Shown: positions 7,288 through 15,979, numbered from the stretch's first letter. The stretch is DNA of 31,425 nt from DATKZH01 sp964475955 (GCA_964475955.1 CAYYZY010000085.1:1-31425); one strand, 5' to 3'. Numbers and translations are program-made. The notes: a model not told the origin generated them from the sequence alone.

Positions 7288-8187
7288 ATGAGCGACGATC
7301 GCGAACAAGAGGAGAACCTCCAGAAGATCCTCAATTCGCCCAGCTATCGCGTGGCGTACAAGGACGTTCAGTTCCTGAGCGATCCGCGGTTGCGTCCGAC
7401 GCGGATGGAGCTGGAGCTGATGAAGCCGGAGCTGGCCTTCCAGGAGCAGAACGTCCGCTCGACGATCGTCGTCTTCGGCAGCACCCGCATCCCGGAGCCC
7501 GCCGTGGCCACGCGGAGCCTGGAACTGGCCAAGGCCCGGTTGGCCGACACGCCGGGCGACCCCCGCCGCGGCCGGGCCGTCGCCCGGGCCGAGCGAATCG
7601 CCGCCAAGAGCAAATACTACGACGTCGCCCGACAGTTCGCCCGGATCGTCTCGGAGCGCAGCCGGCAGGGCGACGGGTGCGACCACGTGGTCGTGACCGG
7701 CGGGGGCCCGGGCATCATGGAGGCGGCCAATCGCGGCGCGTACGAGGTGAAGGCGAAATCGATCGGGCTGAACATCCGCCTCCCCATGGAGCAGCAGCCG
7801 AACGCCTACATCAGCCCCGACCTATGCTTCCAGTTCCACTATTTCGCGATGCGGAAGTTTCACTTCGTGTTGCGGGCGAAGGCGTTGGTCGTGTTTCCCG
7901 GCGGATTCGGGACGCTCGACGAGCTGTTCGACGCCTTGACCCTCCGCCAGACCGGGCGGATGCAGGAGATTCCGATCGTCATTTTCGGGCGGGAGTACTG
8001 GGAGCGGGTGGTCGACTTCCAGTTCCTTGCCGACGAGGGGACGATCGACGACGACGACCTCGATCTGTTCCGTTTCGCCGACACGGCCGAGGAGGCGTGG
8101 GACATGATCCAGCGTTTCCATAAGCGGTACGGCGACACCGACTCGACTGCCAAGCGGCCGCCCGGACCCCTCAACGGCCCCAAGTAG
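7288..8187 (+). CDS. LOG-family protein (lysine-decarboxylase-like, possible nucleotide phosphoribohydrolase)
   Basis: 299 aa. I chose the ATG at 7288 because GGAG lies 8 bases upstream; an in-frame ATG at 7243 has no ribosome site. Residues 62-290 form a Rossmann-like LOG domain: STIVVFGSTRIPEP, VVTGGGPGIMEAANRGA, and the signature PGGFGTLDE at residues 204-212. LOG proteins hydrolyse cytokinin riboside monophosphates or other nucleotide 5'-monophosphates, releasing the base; many bacterial ones are annotated 'TIGR00730-like Rossmann fold protein'. There is an N-terminal extension of about 60 residues and a helical insertion (about residues 78-110, rich in Arg and Ala) between the first two motifs. 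Substrate is not predictable from sequence. It follows the prepilin-peptidase-like gene by 111 bases. Confidence 0.9.
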   Translation: MSDDREQEENLQKILNSPSYRVAYKDVQFLSDPRLRPTRMELELMKPELAFQEQNVRSTIVVFGSTRIPEPAVATRSLELAKARLADTPGDPRRGRAVARAERIAAKSKYYDVARQFARIVSERSRQGDGCDHVVVTGGGPGIMEAANRGAYEVKAKSIGLNIRLPMEQQPNAYISPDLCFQFHYFAMRKFHFVLRAKALVVFPGGFGTLDELFDALTLRQTGRMQEIPIVIFGREYWERVVDFQFLADEGTIDDDDLDLFRFADTAEEAWDMIQRFHKRYGDTDSTAKRPPGPLNGPK

Positions 8188-8276
8188 ACCCGACCCCGAC
8201 GCCCCATTGCCCGTAATCAAGGGCACACGAGGGCCACCCAACGGCGGGGTCCGTGTCCCTGTTTCGCCTGCCGAGG

Positions 8277-8282
8277 TATAAT
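8277..8282 (+). promoter_or_regulatory. Perfect -10 hexamer upstream of the UVR-motif gene
   Basis: TATAAT sits 23 bases before the ATG at 8306. The -35 region at the right spacing (TGTCCC near 8254) is a poor match, so the promoter may need an activator or be weak. The leader would be about 15 to 30 bases. Confidence 0.4.
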
Positions 8283-8305
8283 GGCGTAAAGCGTGAAATC
8301 GACGA

Positions 8306-9058
8306 ATGGATTGTCTTATGCCTCAGCCCAAAGATATCGACCAGGTGCTCCAGGATTGGCCGTTCGAGCCGGGGGTGATCAGCGCGCGCGTGGTGCGCGC
8401 GGGGGATGAGCGCGAGGTGCTCCAGATGCGGGTCGAGATGGGCGTGCTTCAGATGGAGACCACGCATCGCCCCGACGGCGAGCGGCCCGGCGGGGCCGAT
8501 ACGTACCTCGATCAGTTGGTTGATGAGTCCCTTTATTGGGGGAAAGGTTTTACGCTCACCGAGGAGCAGTGTTTCGAGGTCGATCGCGAGTTCCTCCAGT
8601 TCTATCACCGGCGGGTATGTTGGCTGGCGCTTCGGCAGTTTGACCGGGCGATTCGTGATGCGGATCACACCATGGAGATGATGGACTTCGTGCGCGGTCA
8701 TTCGGACGACGAGGAGTGGCTCCTCGCGCACGAGCAGTACCGGCCGTTCGTCCTTTTTCACCGCACGCAGGCCGCGGCGCTGGTGCAGCTCGACGAAGGT
8801 CCCGAGCGGGCCGTGGAGGAGATCAACCGGGGGCTGGTCCGGATTCGCCGGGTCTTCACCCAGGCGGAGGCTGAAGACCATTTCGAGGACGACGAAATGG
8901 TCGCCCAACTCCGCGAACTTCAGGACGAGATTCGCGACCGCTACGACGTGGGGCGGACCCTCTCCGAGCAACTGGCCGACGCGGTCGCCGCCGAGCAGTA
9001 CGAGCTGGCCGCCCAGCTCCGCGATCAGATCGCGCGCCGCCGCCCCCACGGTGTGTGA
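8306..9058 (+). CDS. UVR-motif (UvrB/UvrC-type) protein of unknown function
   Basis: 250 aa from ATG 8306, or 246 aa from ATG 8318 (MPQPKDIDQVL); neither start has a strong ribosome site. The C-terminus (about residues 215-245, LSEQLADAVAAEQYELAAQLRDQIARR without breaks in charge pattern) is a UVR motif, the short helical hairpin by which UvrB and UvrC bind each other and which also occurs in Clp adaptors such as McsA. The N-terminal two thirds are acidic and helical with a conserved-looking stretch YLDQLVDESLYWGKGF. No nuclease or helicase motif is present, so it is not UvrB or UvrC itself. A protein-protein adaptor role is the most that can be inferred. A perfect TATAAT lies just upstream. 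Confidence 0.82.
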   Translation: MDCLMPQPKDIDQVLQDWPFEPGVISARVVRAGDEREVLQMRVEMGVLQMETTHRPDGERPGGADTYLDQLVDESLYWGKGFTLTEEQCFEVDREFLQFYHRRVCWLALRQFDRAIRDADHTMEMMDFVRGHSDDEEWLLAHEQYRPFVLFHRTQAAALVQLDEGPERAVEEINRGLVRIRRVFTQAEAEDHFEDDEMVAQLRELQDEIRDRYDVGRTLSEQLADAVAAEQYELAAQLRDQIARRRPHGV

Positions 9059-9111
9059 CGGCTGCCGACGCCGATCGAGGAAGCGGCCCCGAAAGCTCCG
9101 GTCAGGCAAGC

Positions 9112-9127
9112 CGGGCAAAACAGCCCG
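9112..9127 (+). terminator. Weak hairpin, possible terminator of the UVR-motif gene
   Basis: CGGGC and GCCCG pair around AAAACA, within partly complementary flanks (GCAAGCC upstream and CCGGTTGC downstream). The following bases are CTTCCCTTTC, not a clean T-tract, so intrinsic termination is uncertain. Confidence 0.3.
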
Positions 9128-9183
9128 AGTCTGCCGGTTGCTTCCCTTTCTCACGTAGCCCTTCCTCGCGGGTCGATCGCGGC

Positions 9184-9283
9184 NNNNNNNNNNNNNNNNN
9201 NNNNNNNNNNNNNNNNNNNNNNNNNNNNNNNNNNNNNNNNNNNNNNNNNNNNNNNNNNNNNNNNNNNNNNNNNNNNNNNNNNN
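9184..9283. other. Assembly gap (100 N)
   Basis: Exactly 100 unknown bases, the conventional placeholder for a gap of unknown length. Neighbour relations across it are not proven. Confidence 0.99.
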
Positions 9284-9634
9284 CGCAGGCCGAAGCGCAA
9301 CTCCTCGCATGATCTCGAGGTGCTTCCCGCGACGACCGTCGCGCTCGGGCTTGTGTGCTGCGTCGGCCGAACGTGCGCCGGCCATGCGCTTGGCCTCACG
9401 GGCATCAGACCGTCCGGCCGCCTCCACGCGCGACCCAACCCCGTCGGGCCCCGCGGGGTATCCTTGGCGGGCTTGCGCCGCGTTTTCGGCGAATGGCGCA
9501 TTACCCGCTACATCCCTTTGATTGCCAACACCCCTTCAGCCGATATAGACCCATATGCGTGGAGATTCCTGATGCGGAGCTTGGGAGGCACTCCGCAAAG
9601 CTGCGTTGACCCCTCGATACACGGAGGTACCCAG

Positions 9635-10579
9635 ATGCTACGTCGATCCCGCTACGTTCTTTTTGCCTTCGCGATCGCCTTCGGCCTCGTTCAGGCCACG
9701 GCCATCGCGGAAGAGCCCGCGGCCTTCTCGCTAGCCATGTCCCAAGAGGCCGATGCCCCCTCCGACTTCCAGCTCTGCGGCTGCGACACCGCGTGCGGCT
9801 GCGGCGGCGGAGTCCTGAGCGCCTGCAATCCGTGCGGCGCGTGCAATCCGTGCGGCTGCGGCGATCCTTGCTGCCCTTGCTGCAACGGTTGTGGCAATGG
9901 TTGCGGCAACGGCACGCCCTGGAGTATGTGGGCCTACGGCGGCACCTCGTACTTCAGTTTGCCGATTCAGTCGGCTTGGGGCGTCTATGAAGGCGTCACC
10001 GCCGGCTACCGGTTCGCCGGAACCAGCGTGGGCCTGTTCGGCAACATCGTGTTCAACCACACCGACGACAGCACCCAGATGCTGGGGACCGTCGGCGTTC
10101 AGAAGTTCGGCAATCCTTACGGCGGCACCCTGCTGGAACGGTCGAGTGTCTGGGTCTTGTTCGATCAGGCGACCGATTTCGAGCACGGAGAGGACGCCTA
10201 CGTCCACCAGTTCCGTTTCAACATCGGCTACGTCTCGGCCCCCGGCCGCGAGATCGGAATGTCGTTCAGCGTTCCCACCAGCGACAGCCTGGGCACCACG
10301 GGGCTCACGCCCGTCGGGGGCGGCGGCGTCATGCCCGTCGGCGACAACTACGTCGGCCCCTACTTCTCCCGCGAGCTGGACAACGGCACGCGCGTGGGCG
10401 GCACGATCGGCTACACCGACGCCGGTGAGGGCGGCGTGGCCCTCGGCGCGGACGTCGGGGTCCCCGTGGGCGAACGGACCAACGTGGTCGTCACCTCCAA
10501 GTACGCCGAGTCAGAATCCTACACCCTGGCCGTGGGCCTGGAAATGGGATTTGGCCGAGCCGACACGCGGGCGTACTGA
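9635..10579 (+). CDS. Exported outer-membrane-like beta-barrel protein with Cys-rich N-terminal segment
   Basis: 314 aa. The ATG at 9635 has GGAGG 7 bases upstream. Residues 1-25 are a classical signal peptide ending ATAIA before EEP. Residues 48-90 hold 15 cysteines in 43 residues as CxC, CNPCGACNPCG and CCPCC units separated by glycine. From residue 94 on the sequence alternates polar and hydrophobic residues with many Gly, Tyr and Asn (SAWGVYEGVTAGYRFAGTS, GLFGNIVF, RVGGTIGYTDAG) and ends in an amphipathic strand pattern (YTLAVGLEMGFG), suggesting an outer-membrane barrel. Similar planctomycete proteins are uncharacterised. The Cys segment could cross-link the cell surface by disulfides or bind metal. 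A strong terminator follows, so the gene is probably monocistronic. The barrel is inferred from pattern only. Confidence 0.85.
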   Translation: MLRRSRYVLFAFAIAFGLVQATAIAEEPAAFSLAMSQEADAPSDFQLCGCDTACGCGGGVLSACNPCGACNPCGCGDPCCPCCNGCGNGCGNGTPWSMWAYGGTSYFSLPIQSAWGVYEGVTAGYRFAGTSVGLFGNIVFNHTDDSTQMLGTVGVQKFGNPYGGTLLERSSVWVLFDQATDFEHGEDAYVHQFRFNIGYVSAPGREIGMSFSVPTSDSLGTTGLTPVGGGGVMPVGDNYVGPYFSRELDNGTRVGGTIGYTDAGEGGVALGADVGVPVGERTNVVVTSKYAESESYTLAVGLEMGFGRADTRAY

Positions 10580-10644
10580 GCGAGGCGAGACGCCTCCGTT
10601 CTCGGTCGGCCCTCCGGCGGACTTCGGCAGAGACGTCCGGGAAC

Positions 10645-10680
10645 CGCGGATTCTTCGGAATCCGCGTTTCTCTTTTTCTT
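10645..10680 (+). terminator. Strong intrinsic terminator after the outer-membrane-like gene
   Basis: A perfect 9-base stem, CGCGGATTC (10645-10653) and GAATCCGCG (10658-10666), closes on a TTCG tetraloop and runs directly into the T-rich tract TTTCTCTTTTTCTT (10667-10680). It lies 65 bases after the stop at 10579. Confidence 0.92.
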
Positions 10681-10853
10681 GCGCAAGCCTCTGCAAAGAC
10701 ACGGCGTCTCCCGTCGGAAAGATCCGCGGTCGTGCTCGGGCGTCTGCAATCCGCGGCGTGCGCGACTTGCATTTGGACGGCTGTGCGTGTTAGATGGGCC
10801 CAGCCGGATCCGCCCGTCAGTCCCCCGGTGTTCCTGCCCTGGAAGGAGGAAAG

Positions 10854-13835
10854 ATGGCCCTCGCCCGACCAGCGGCAATTCGGCTCGCCACGGTCTTGGC
10901 CGTCCTGGTCGCAGTGGGCGCAACAGCGGCGGGGGAAGCCAGCGGCGACGAGCAAGCGTATCGTGCCCGGGCGAAAGCGATCGACGACTTGTTTCGGGCC
11001 GGCCAATTCGGCCAGGCCGAGAAAGAGGCCCTCGCGCTGGTTGACTTCGTCAGGCAATCACCGACGCTGTCAACTCACCCCGAGACGCTCGCCGAATCGC
11101 TTGAGACCGTCGCGGTGTGCTCCATGCTGCAAGGGGAGTATTCCCAGGCCGACGAGCGGTTCGCCCAAGCCCGCGAGCATTGGGAGAAGGCGTGCAAAGC
11201 GCCCGGCGCGCCCATCGACCTGGTCACGTTCCGCCTGGCCCGCAACCAGTCGCGCTCCGCGGCCATCTCCCGGAAGCTGGGACGCATGGAGGAGGCCGAG
11301 TCGCGTCTGTTGGAGGCGCGCCGCACGCTGGCGGGGCTTCCCCGTTCCCCCGATCGCGCACGGCGAACGGCGGCGATCGCGCAGCAGCTCGGGGGGCTTT
11401 GCCTGGAACTGGGGCGTTACGCCGAGGCGGAGTCGCACATCCGGCAGGCCCTGGCGATCGCCGCGGAGGCGGAGCTTCCCGTCGACGGGCCTCAGCGGGC
11501 CAACGCGTATCAGGTGTTGGGGGAGGTCTGCCGCTCGCAGGGGAGGCTCTCCGAAGCCGAAGAGCACTTCCTCCAAGCGCTCAACATTTACCGGGAATGC
11601 GAGATGCCGGCGGAGACGTTGCGCGTCTACCTGGCGAGGTCCTACAACAGCCTCGGGCTGGTGGCCTTCGACCTGTGGCACGAACGCGGCCGCGGCAGGA
11701 ACGCGGAGGAGTGGCGCCGCGCGGAAGAAAACTACGGCAAGGCCCTCGAGGAGTTCAACGCAGCCGCACGCGGCGACCACACGGCCGCGGCCCAAACGCT
11801 CAGCAACCGGGGGCGCCTCTACCGCGACCACGGCTGCTTCCACCCCGGCACGCGCGAGTCCTGGTTTCCCAAGGCCGAGGCGGACTACCGCAGGACATGC
11901 GAAATCCTGCGAGAGCATCGCGCTTCGAGCCCTTCGGCACGGCTCCATGCGCTGAACAACCTGGCGCTTCTCTACTACGACTGGGAGATGTACACCGCCG
12001 CCCGGAAGCCGCTCGAGGAGGCCGCGACGATCCTCGAAGAGAACCCCCTGATGCCGCTCGAGTGCCGCTATAACATGGTCTACACTCGGGCGAAGGTCGC
12101 CTGGGCCAGGAACCGGCGCGACCGGGCGCTCGCCGACCTGGAGGAGGCGATGCGGCTGGCGGCCGCGCAACGCGCGCAGGGCTCCGGCACGCCCTACGAC
12201 CGGGCCAAGTACTTCACGCAGTTGGCCAACCCGTTCGAACGCATGGTCCGGTGGCAGACGGAACTGGCCGGCGAAGACGCCAACCGCGCCCGAGAGCACG
12301 TGCGAGAAGCCTATCGGGCGATGGAGCGGGGCCGGGCCCTCTCGCTGCTCGACCAGATCGACCTCCAGGGGCTCGACCTGCTGGCCGACGTCCCCGCGGC
12401 GGAGGCCGATTCGCTCCGCCGCCAGAAGGCCGATGCCCGGGCGGAGATCACCCGGCTCGAAAGCGAGCTGGCCCGGGCCCAGGCCTCGTCGGCCGACGAG
12501 CAGCAGCTTCTCAACGACTTGAAGGAGCAGAGGGAAGCGTATCAGCTCGTGCAGCGAAGGATCTGGGACACCAGCCCGGCCTGCCGCCGGGCCGTAGGTA
12601 ACCCGCGCGAGCCGGTGCCTCTCGACGAGTTGCAGCAATGGCTGGCGGAGAATGAGGCGGTCCTCCTCGAGTACATGCTGGGGGTCGACGCGGGCTACGT
12701 CCTGGTCGTTCCCGCCCAAGGCCGGCCGCCGCGGCTCGAGCGACTGGCGCTCGACGACGGCCAGGCCGCGCGGCTCGGAGTCGAACAAGGCCCCTTGACG
12801 GCCGATCGACTGCGAAAGGCCCTCACCGACCCGGACAAGTCGGGCGTGTTCGACCGCCTCGCACACCCGAAAAGCAAAACGCCGGAGCGGGAGCTCTTCG
12901 CCCTTTGGCAAGTGTTGGTGCCCGAGAGCGTGCGCCCGGCGCTCTTCGATTCCCGGCTGAAGCGAGCGATCGTCGTCCCCGACGGCCCGCTCGCCCTCTT
13001 GCCGTTCGAGGCGCTGGTGGTCGACCCGTACACGGGCCCCGAGTACCTGCTCGACCGCGACGACGCGCCGCCGCTCGCCTACGCCCCGTCGGCGACGCTG
13101 CTAGTGAACCTCGCCGGTCGCGCGTCGCCGCCGACGCCGCCAGGCGTAAAACCGGTGCTGAGCGTGGCCAAAGTCGACTATTCGGATCACAGCCAACGGA
13201 AGGCGACGGAACTGACGCGGGGTGGGCGCCTGGGGGACCTGCCCAGCGCGATCAAGGAATCGAATCGCGTGAGGGACACGCTCGGGGAGGAGCAAGTCGA
13301 GCAATTGCTCGGACCCGAAGCCACCGAGGCGAACGTCCGCCGCCGCGCCGCCGGGCGACGCGTTTTGCACATGGCCTGCCATAGCTTGGCGCAGCAGGAG
13401 TACGGAAACATGTTCGGCGCCGCGGCCCTGACGATCGGTCCCCACGGCGACGACGACCCGGCCGACGACGGCTACCTGACGCTCTCCGAGACCTACGCCC
13501 TCAACCTGGAGGGCTGCGAACTGGCGATCCTCAGCGGCTGCCACAGCGCCTTCGGACCGACCCAGCGCGCCGAGGGAGTCTGGGCGATCGCCCGCGGCTA
13601 CCTGGTCGCCGGCGCCGAGCGGACCGTCGGCAGTGCATGGAGCCTGGACGACACGGCCGCGGTGAGCGCGGTCGGCGCCTTCTGCCAGTTCGCCGATGCG
13701 AACCGCCAAACCGGGCAGCCCGACCATGCCGACGCCCTGCGCCGCGCAAAGCGCTGGCTCCGCTCCGATCCGAATGGACGAGGCTGGAGTCACCCCTTCT
13801 ACTGGGCCCCCCTCGTACTCATCGGCCCCCACTGA
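10854..13835 (+). CDS. Exported TPR-CHAT domain protein
   Basis: 993 aa from the ATG at 10854, which has AGGAGG just upstream; an in-frame ATG at 10794 lacks one. Residues 1-32 look like a signal peptide (LATVLAVLVAVGATAAGEA). Residues about 35-470 are tetratricopeptide-type repeats (for example LGGLCLELGRYAEAESHIRQA and LGEVCRSQGRLSEAEEHF). Residues about 520-580 are charged and coiled-coil-like. Residues about 620-993 are a CHAT domain, a caspase-fold peptidase domain: VLHMACHS carries H843 and LAILSGCHSA carries C896, the expected His-Cys dyad, and the end (SHPFYWAPLVLIG) is typical. CHAT proteins with TPRs act in proteolytic switches and some defence systems. Here the signal peptide implies a cell-envelope location, and no adjacent partner gene is evident. 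Activity is likely from the dyad but its substrate is unknown. Confidence 0.93.
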   Translation: MALARPAAIRLATVLAVLVAVGATAAGEASGDEQAYRARAKAIDDLFRAGQFGQAEKEALALVDFVRQSPTLSTHPETLAESLETVAVCSMLQGEYSQADERFAQAREHWEKACKAPGAPIDLVTFRLARNQSRSAAISRKLGRMEEAESRLLEARRTLAGLPRSPDRARRTAAIAQQLGGLCLELGRYAEAESHIRQALAIAAEAELPVDGPQRANAYQVLGEVCRSQGRLSEAEEHFLQALNIYRECEMPAETLRVYLARSYNSLGLVAFDLWHERGRGRNAEEWRRAEENYGKALEEFNAAARGDHTAAAQTLSNRGRLYRDHGCFHPGTRESWFPKAEADYRRTCEILREHRASSPSARLHALNNLALLYYDWEMYTAARKPLEEAATILEENPLMPLECRYNMVYTRAKVAWARNRRDRALADLEEAMRLAAAQRAQGSGTPYDRAKYFTQLANPFERMVRWQTELAGEDANRAREHVREAYRAMERGRALSLLDQIDLQGLDLLADVPAAEADSLRRQKADARAEITRLESELARAQASSADEQQLLNDLKEQREAYQLVQRRIWDTSPACRRAVGNPREPVPLDELQQWLAENEAVLLEYMLGVDAGYVLVVPAQGRPPRLERLALDDGQAARLGVEQGPLTADRLRKALTDPDKSGVFDRLAHPKSKTPERELFALWQVLVPESVRPALFDSRLKRAIVVPDGPLALLPFEALVVDPYTGPEYLLDRDDAPPLAYAPSATLLVNLAGRASPPTPPGVKPVLSVAKVDYSDHSQRKATELTRGGRLGDLPSAIKESNRVRDTLGEEQVEQLLGPEATEANVRRRAAGRRVLHMACHSLAQQEYGNMFGAAALTIGPHGDDDPADDGYLTLSETYALNLEGCELAILSGCHSAFGPTQRAEGVWAIARGYLVAGAERTVGSAWSLDDTAAVSAVGAFCQFADANRQTGQPDHADALRRAKRWLRSDPNGRGWSHPFYWAPLVLIGPH

Positions 13836-13849
13836 CCCCCGGCGTCTAT

Positions 13850-13979
13850 CCCGTATTTCTCACCAGCCACACCAACCCGAAGCGCAAGCGAGGCTCTGGC
13901 TTGCACTTCGCCTCGCTCGCGCTTCGGGTTGGTGTGGGCGCCGTGTTGTTCCGTGTCACCGGCTGGTGAGAAATGCGGG
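13850..13979. repeat. Nested double inverted repeat between convergent genes
   Basis: The outer arms, 19 bases at 13850-13868 and 13961-13979, match with one mismatch (CCCGTATTTCTCACCAGCC). Immediately inside, 25-base arms at 13869-13893 and 13911-13935 pair with one mismatch and contain ACCAACCCGAAGCGC. The inner pair closes a 17-base loop. It lies between the convergent CHAT gene and pseudopilin fusion and could stop transcription from both sides. It has the look of a dispersed genomic repeat. Confidence 0.8.
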
Positions 13980-14056
13980 CTATGAGGGTCTTCTGCGGCG
14001 CGAAGGGCGCGGCGAGCCGGCAGAGCGCGCCCTTCGCCTCAGGGCGGCGGATGAGG

Positions 14057-15970
14057 CTACGGAACAGGGGCCGGCTCACCGCCGGCCTTGGTGCTCAACG
14101 CGCGGTAGAGCAGGTAGTCGATCGTCTGGCCGATGAACCGCACCGACCCGTCGGCCAGACAGAACGATGCCCCGTTTGGGTGGCGGCTGCGGAACGACAT
14201 CACGTCCCACCACTGGCGCGGGCGGGGCGGTCGGGGGAAGTAGTTCAGCGGGGCGTGGCAACTGGCGTAGTCGCCGTTGGCGTAGTAAGCCGTGCTGTGG
14301 GCATTGTGCTCCGGGACGTCCTCCCCGACTAGCAGCGTGTTGCTCGTGCCGTCGCGGACCTGGCTGAGCCGGGCCGGCCTCTGGTAGGTGAGCCGGTAAA
14401 AGAGCCCCGGGCAATCGCCCGTATGGAGGCAATCGGGCTCGCTGCCGGGGTGCATGCTCTGGCTGCCGCCCATGCGGTTGTCGCCGATCACGCCCTTGTA
14501 GCTGGTCAGGGCGACCTCGATCCCCTCCCACTGCCACTGGTCGGCGGAGAGGTCGCCCGCCGAGCCGTCCGACGGGCATTGGAGCACCGGGAGGCGCGTC
14601 TGCACGGCGTCGCGCACCGCGGGATCGCGGAGACCGGCGCCGGAGAGGAAGTCGCTTCCGAACACGCGTGAGAACCGGTCGTGGAGCGGTTGCTGCTCCA
14701 GGTAGGGGAGTGCGCTGAGGATCCAGCCGCGCCCGTCGCGCCGCGGCCACGGCTGGGGGCCTTCCCGGAAGGGGCTGACGCTGATCGGCAGCTTCCGGTG
14801 GGCGTCGTGATGGTTGTGGGCGGCCAGCCCGAGCTGCTTGAGATGGTTCTGGCACTCCACGCGCCGTGCCGCCTCCCGGGCCATCTGCACGGCCGGCAGC
14901 AGAAGCGCCACGAGCAGGCCGATGATCGCGATCACCACCAGCAGCTCCACCAGCGTGAAGGCCGGCCGGCGGCGGTTGGCCGTGCCGGCACTCGTTGCGA
15001 CGGAGCCTGCCCGCGGCGCCCGCGCCGGCTCGGCCTCTTCCGGCCGGCGGGCGACCAGAAGCAGGCCCTCGCCGAGCGGCGGCCAGGGGCGGTCCAACAG
15101 CCACGTGGGGCAACGATCCAGCCCGAACCGAGCGGCGCGCCGTCTCCCGGCGACGCGGGCGTTTGCAGCGAAGACCCCCAGGACGTAACGCAGGTTGAAC
15201 ACCTTCACGGCACGCCGGCACGCCAGCACCTCGAAGCCGGCCCGAGCGGCCAAACGCGGCAACGTGCGCCGGTCGAAGTACCAGAGGTGATCGCGGTGGT
15301 AGTGCCACCAGCGAGGCCCCTGCACGCGGGCCGCCAGGCAGCCGACGTCGGGCAGCGTCAGCAGGAGGCCGCCGCCGGGGCGAAGCATGCGGTGGACCCT
15401 GCGAAGCGCCTCGTCGGGCCGGCGCAGATGTTCCAGCACCTCGGTCCCCGTGACGAGGTCGAACGGGCCGACGTCGTCCGAAAGCTCCTCCAGCCGGCAG
15501 CAGAGGGCCCCGCCCGGCACGAGCCGGTCCGACACCCGGCAGGCGTACGCGTTGGCCTCCACGCCGCGGGCCTGCCAGCCCCGTTGACCGGCCGCGCGGA
15601 GCATGTCGCCCAGCCCGCTCCCCACGTCGAGCAATCGGCCCGGTACGAACCACCGCTCGGCCAGGCGCAGGAGGCGGTCGGCCGTGGCCTGCTTCGCGCG
15701 GCGGTACGTCCCCTCGTTCGCCTCGTCGTAGCCGAACGTGCGGTAGTACTCGGCGTCGTAGACGGCGGCCAGCTCCTCGTCGCCGGGCGGCGGACAAACG
15801 CCCATCAGCCCGCACCCGCGGCACCGGGCCAGCCACGGCAGCCGGACCGGGTACGGCCGCGTTCGCTCGCCAACGGAGCACACGGGGCAGGGGGGCGCGG
15901 GGCCCTCGGGCGCGCGGGCCTGCCGACGCGCTGCTGCGACGGCCGGCGGTGCGTGTACCCTGTGTGCCAT
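14057..15970 (-). CDS. Fusion of a class I SAM methyltransferase with a DUF1559-type pseudopilin
   Basis: 637 aa in one uninterrupted frame. The ATG at 15970 has AGGTGG 5 bases upstream, inside the end of the preceding gene. Residues 28-53 hold a zinc-ribbon pattern (C28-x2-C31, C50-x2-C53); LLDVGSGLGDML (113-124) is the SAM loop, and TGTEVLEHLRRPDEAL plus MLRPGGGLLLTLPD complete a Methyltransf_23-like domain to about residue 310. At residue 338 begins FTLVELLVVIAIIGLLVALLLPAVQ, a type IV pilin-like N-helix preceded by RRRPA, followed by the DUF1559 body and the C-terminal H-x9-DG motif (HPNGASFCLADG). No ATG, GTG or TTG lies close before the pilin segment (the nearest TTG is over 40 codons upstream), so a separate pilin start is not evident. 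Prepilin peptidase cleavage after A337 would release the methyltransferase. A fused or mis-assembled gene are both possible. Confidence 0.85.
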   Translation of the reverse strand: MAHRVHAPPAVAAARRQARAPEGPAPPCPVCSVGERTRPYPVRLPWLARCRGCGLMGVCPPPGDEELAAVYDAEYYRTFGYDEANEGTYRRAKQATADRLLRLAERWFVPGRLLDVGSGLGDMLRAAGQRGWQARGVEANAYACRVSDRLVPGGALCCRLEELSDDVGPFDLVTGTEVLEHLRRPDEALRRVHRMLRPGGGLLLTLPDVGCLAARVQGPRWWHYHRDHLWYFDRRTLPRLAARAGFEVLACRRAVKVFNLRYVLGVFAANARVAGRRRAARFGLDRCPTWLLDRPWPPLGEGLLLVARRPEEAEPARAPRAGSVATSAGTANRRRPAFTLVELLVVIAIIGLLVALLLPAVQMAREAARRVECQNHLKQLGLAAHNHHDAHRKLPISVSPFREGPQPWPRRDGRGWILSALPYLEQQPLHDRFSRVFGSDFLSGAGLRDPAVRDAVQTRLPVLQCPSDGSAGDLSADQWQWEGIEVALTSYKGVIGDNRMGGSQSMHPGSEPDCLHTGDCPGLFYRLTYQRPARLSQVRDGTSNTLLVGEDVPEHNAHSTAYYANGDYASCHAPLNYFPRPPRPRQWWDVMSFRSRHPNGASFCLADGSVRFIGQTIDYLLYRALSTKAGGEPAPVP

Positions 15971-15979
15971 ATCGGCCAC

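Larger units (their letters stand above)
9059..9634. other. 576-base intergenic region containing the scaffold gap
   Basis: About 125 bases before and 351 bases after the N run show no supported gene. Open frames crossing the gap cannot be trusted. Before the gap there is a small hairpin (CGGGC-AAAACA-GCCCG, 9112-9127) followed by a pyrimidine-rich stretch. After the gap only the strong ribosome site GGAGG at 9623-9627 is clear. Confidence 0.6.

Noticed and set aside
6318..8123. Plus-strand open frame of 601 codons overlapping two genes
   Set aside because: It spans the prepilin-peptidase-like and LOG genes in another frame and has low-complexity composition only.
8171..9427. Minus-strand open frame crossing the N gap
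   Set aside because: The gap is of unknown length, so the frame is artificial, and no motif is visible.
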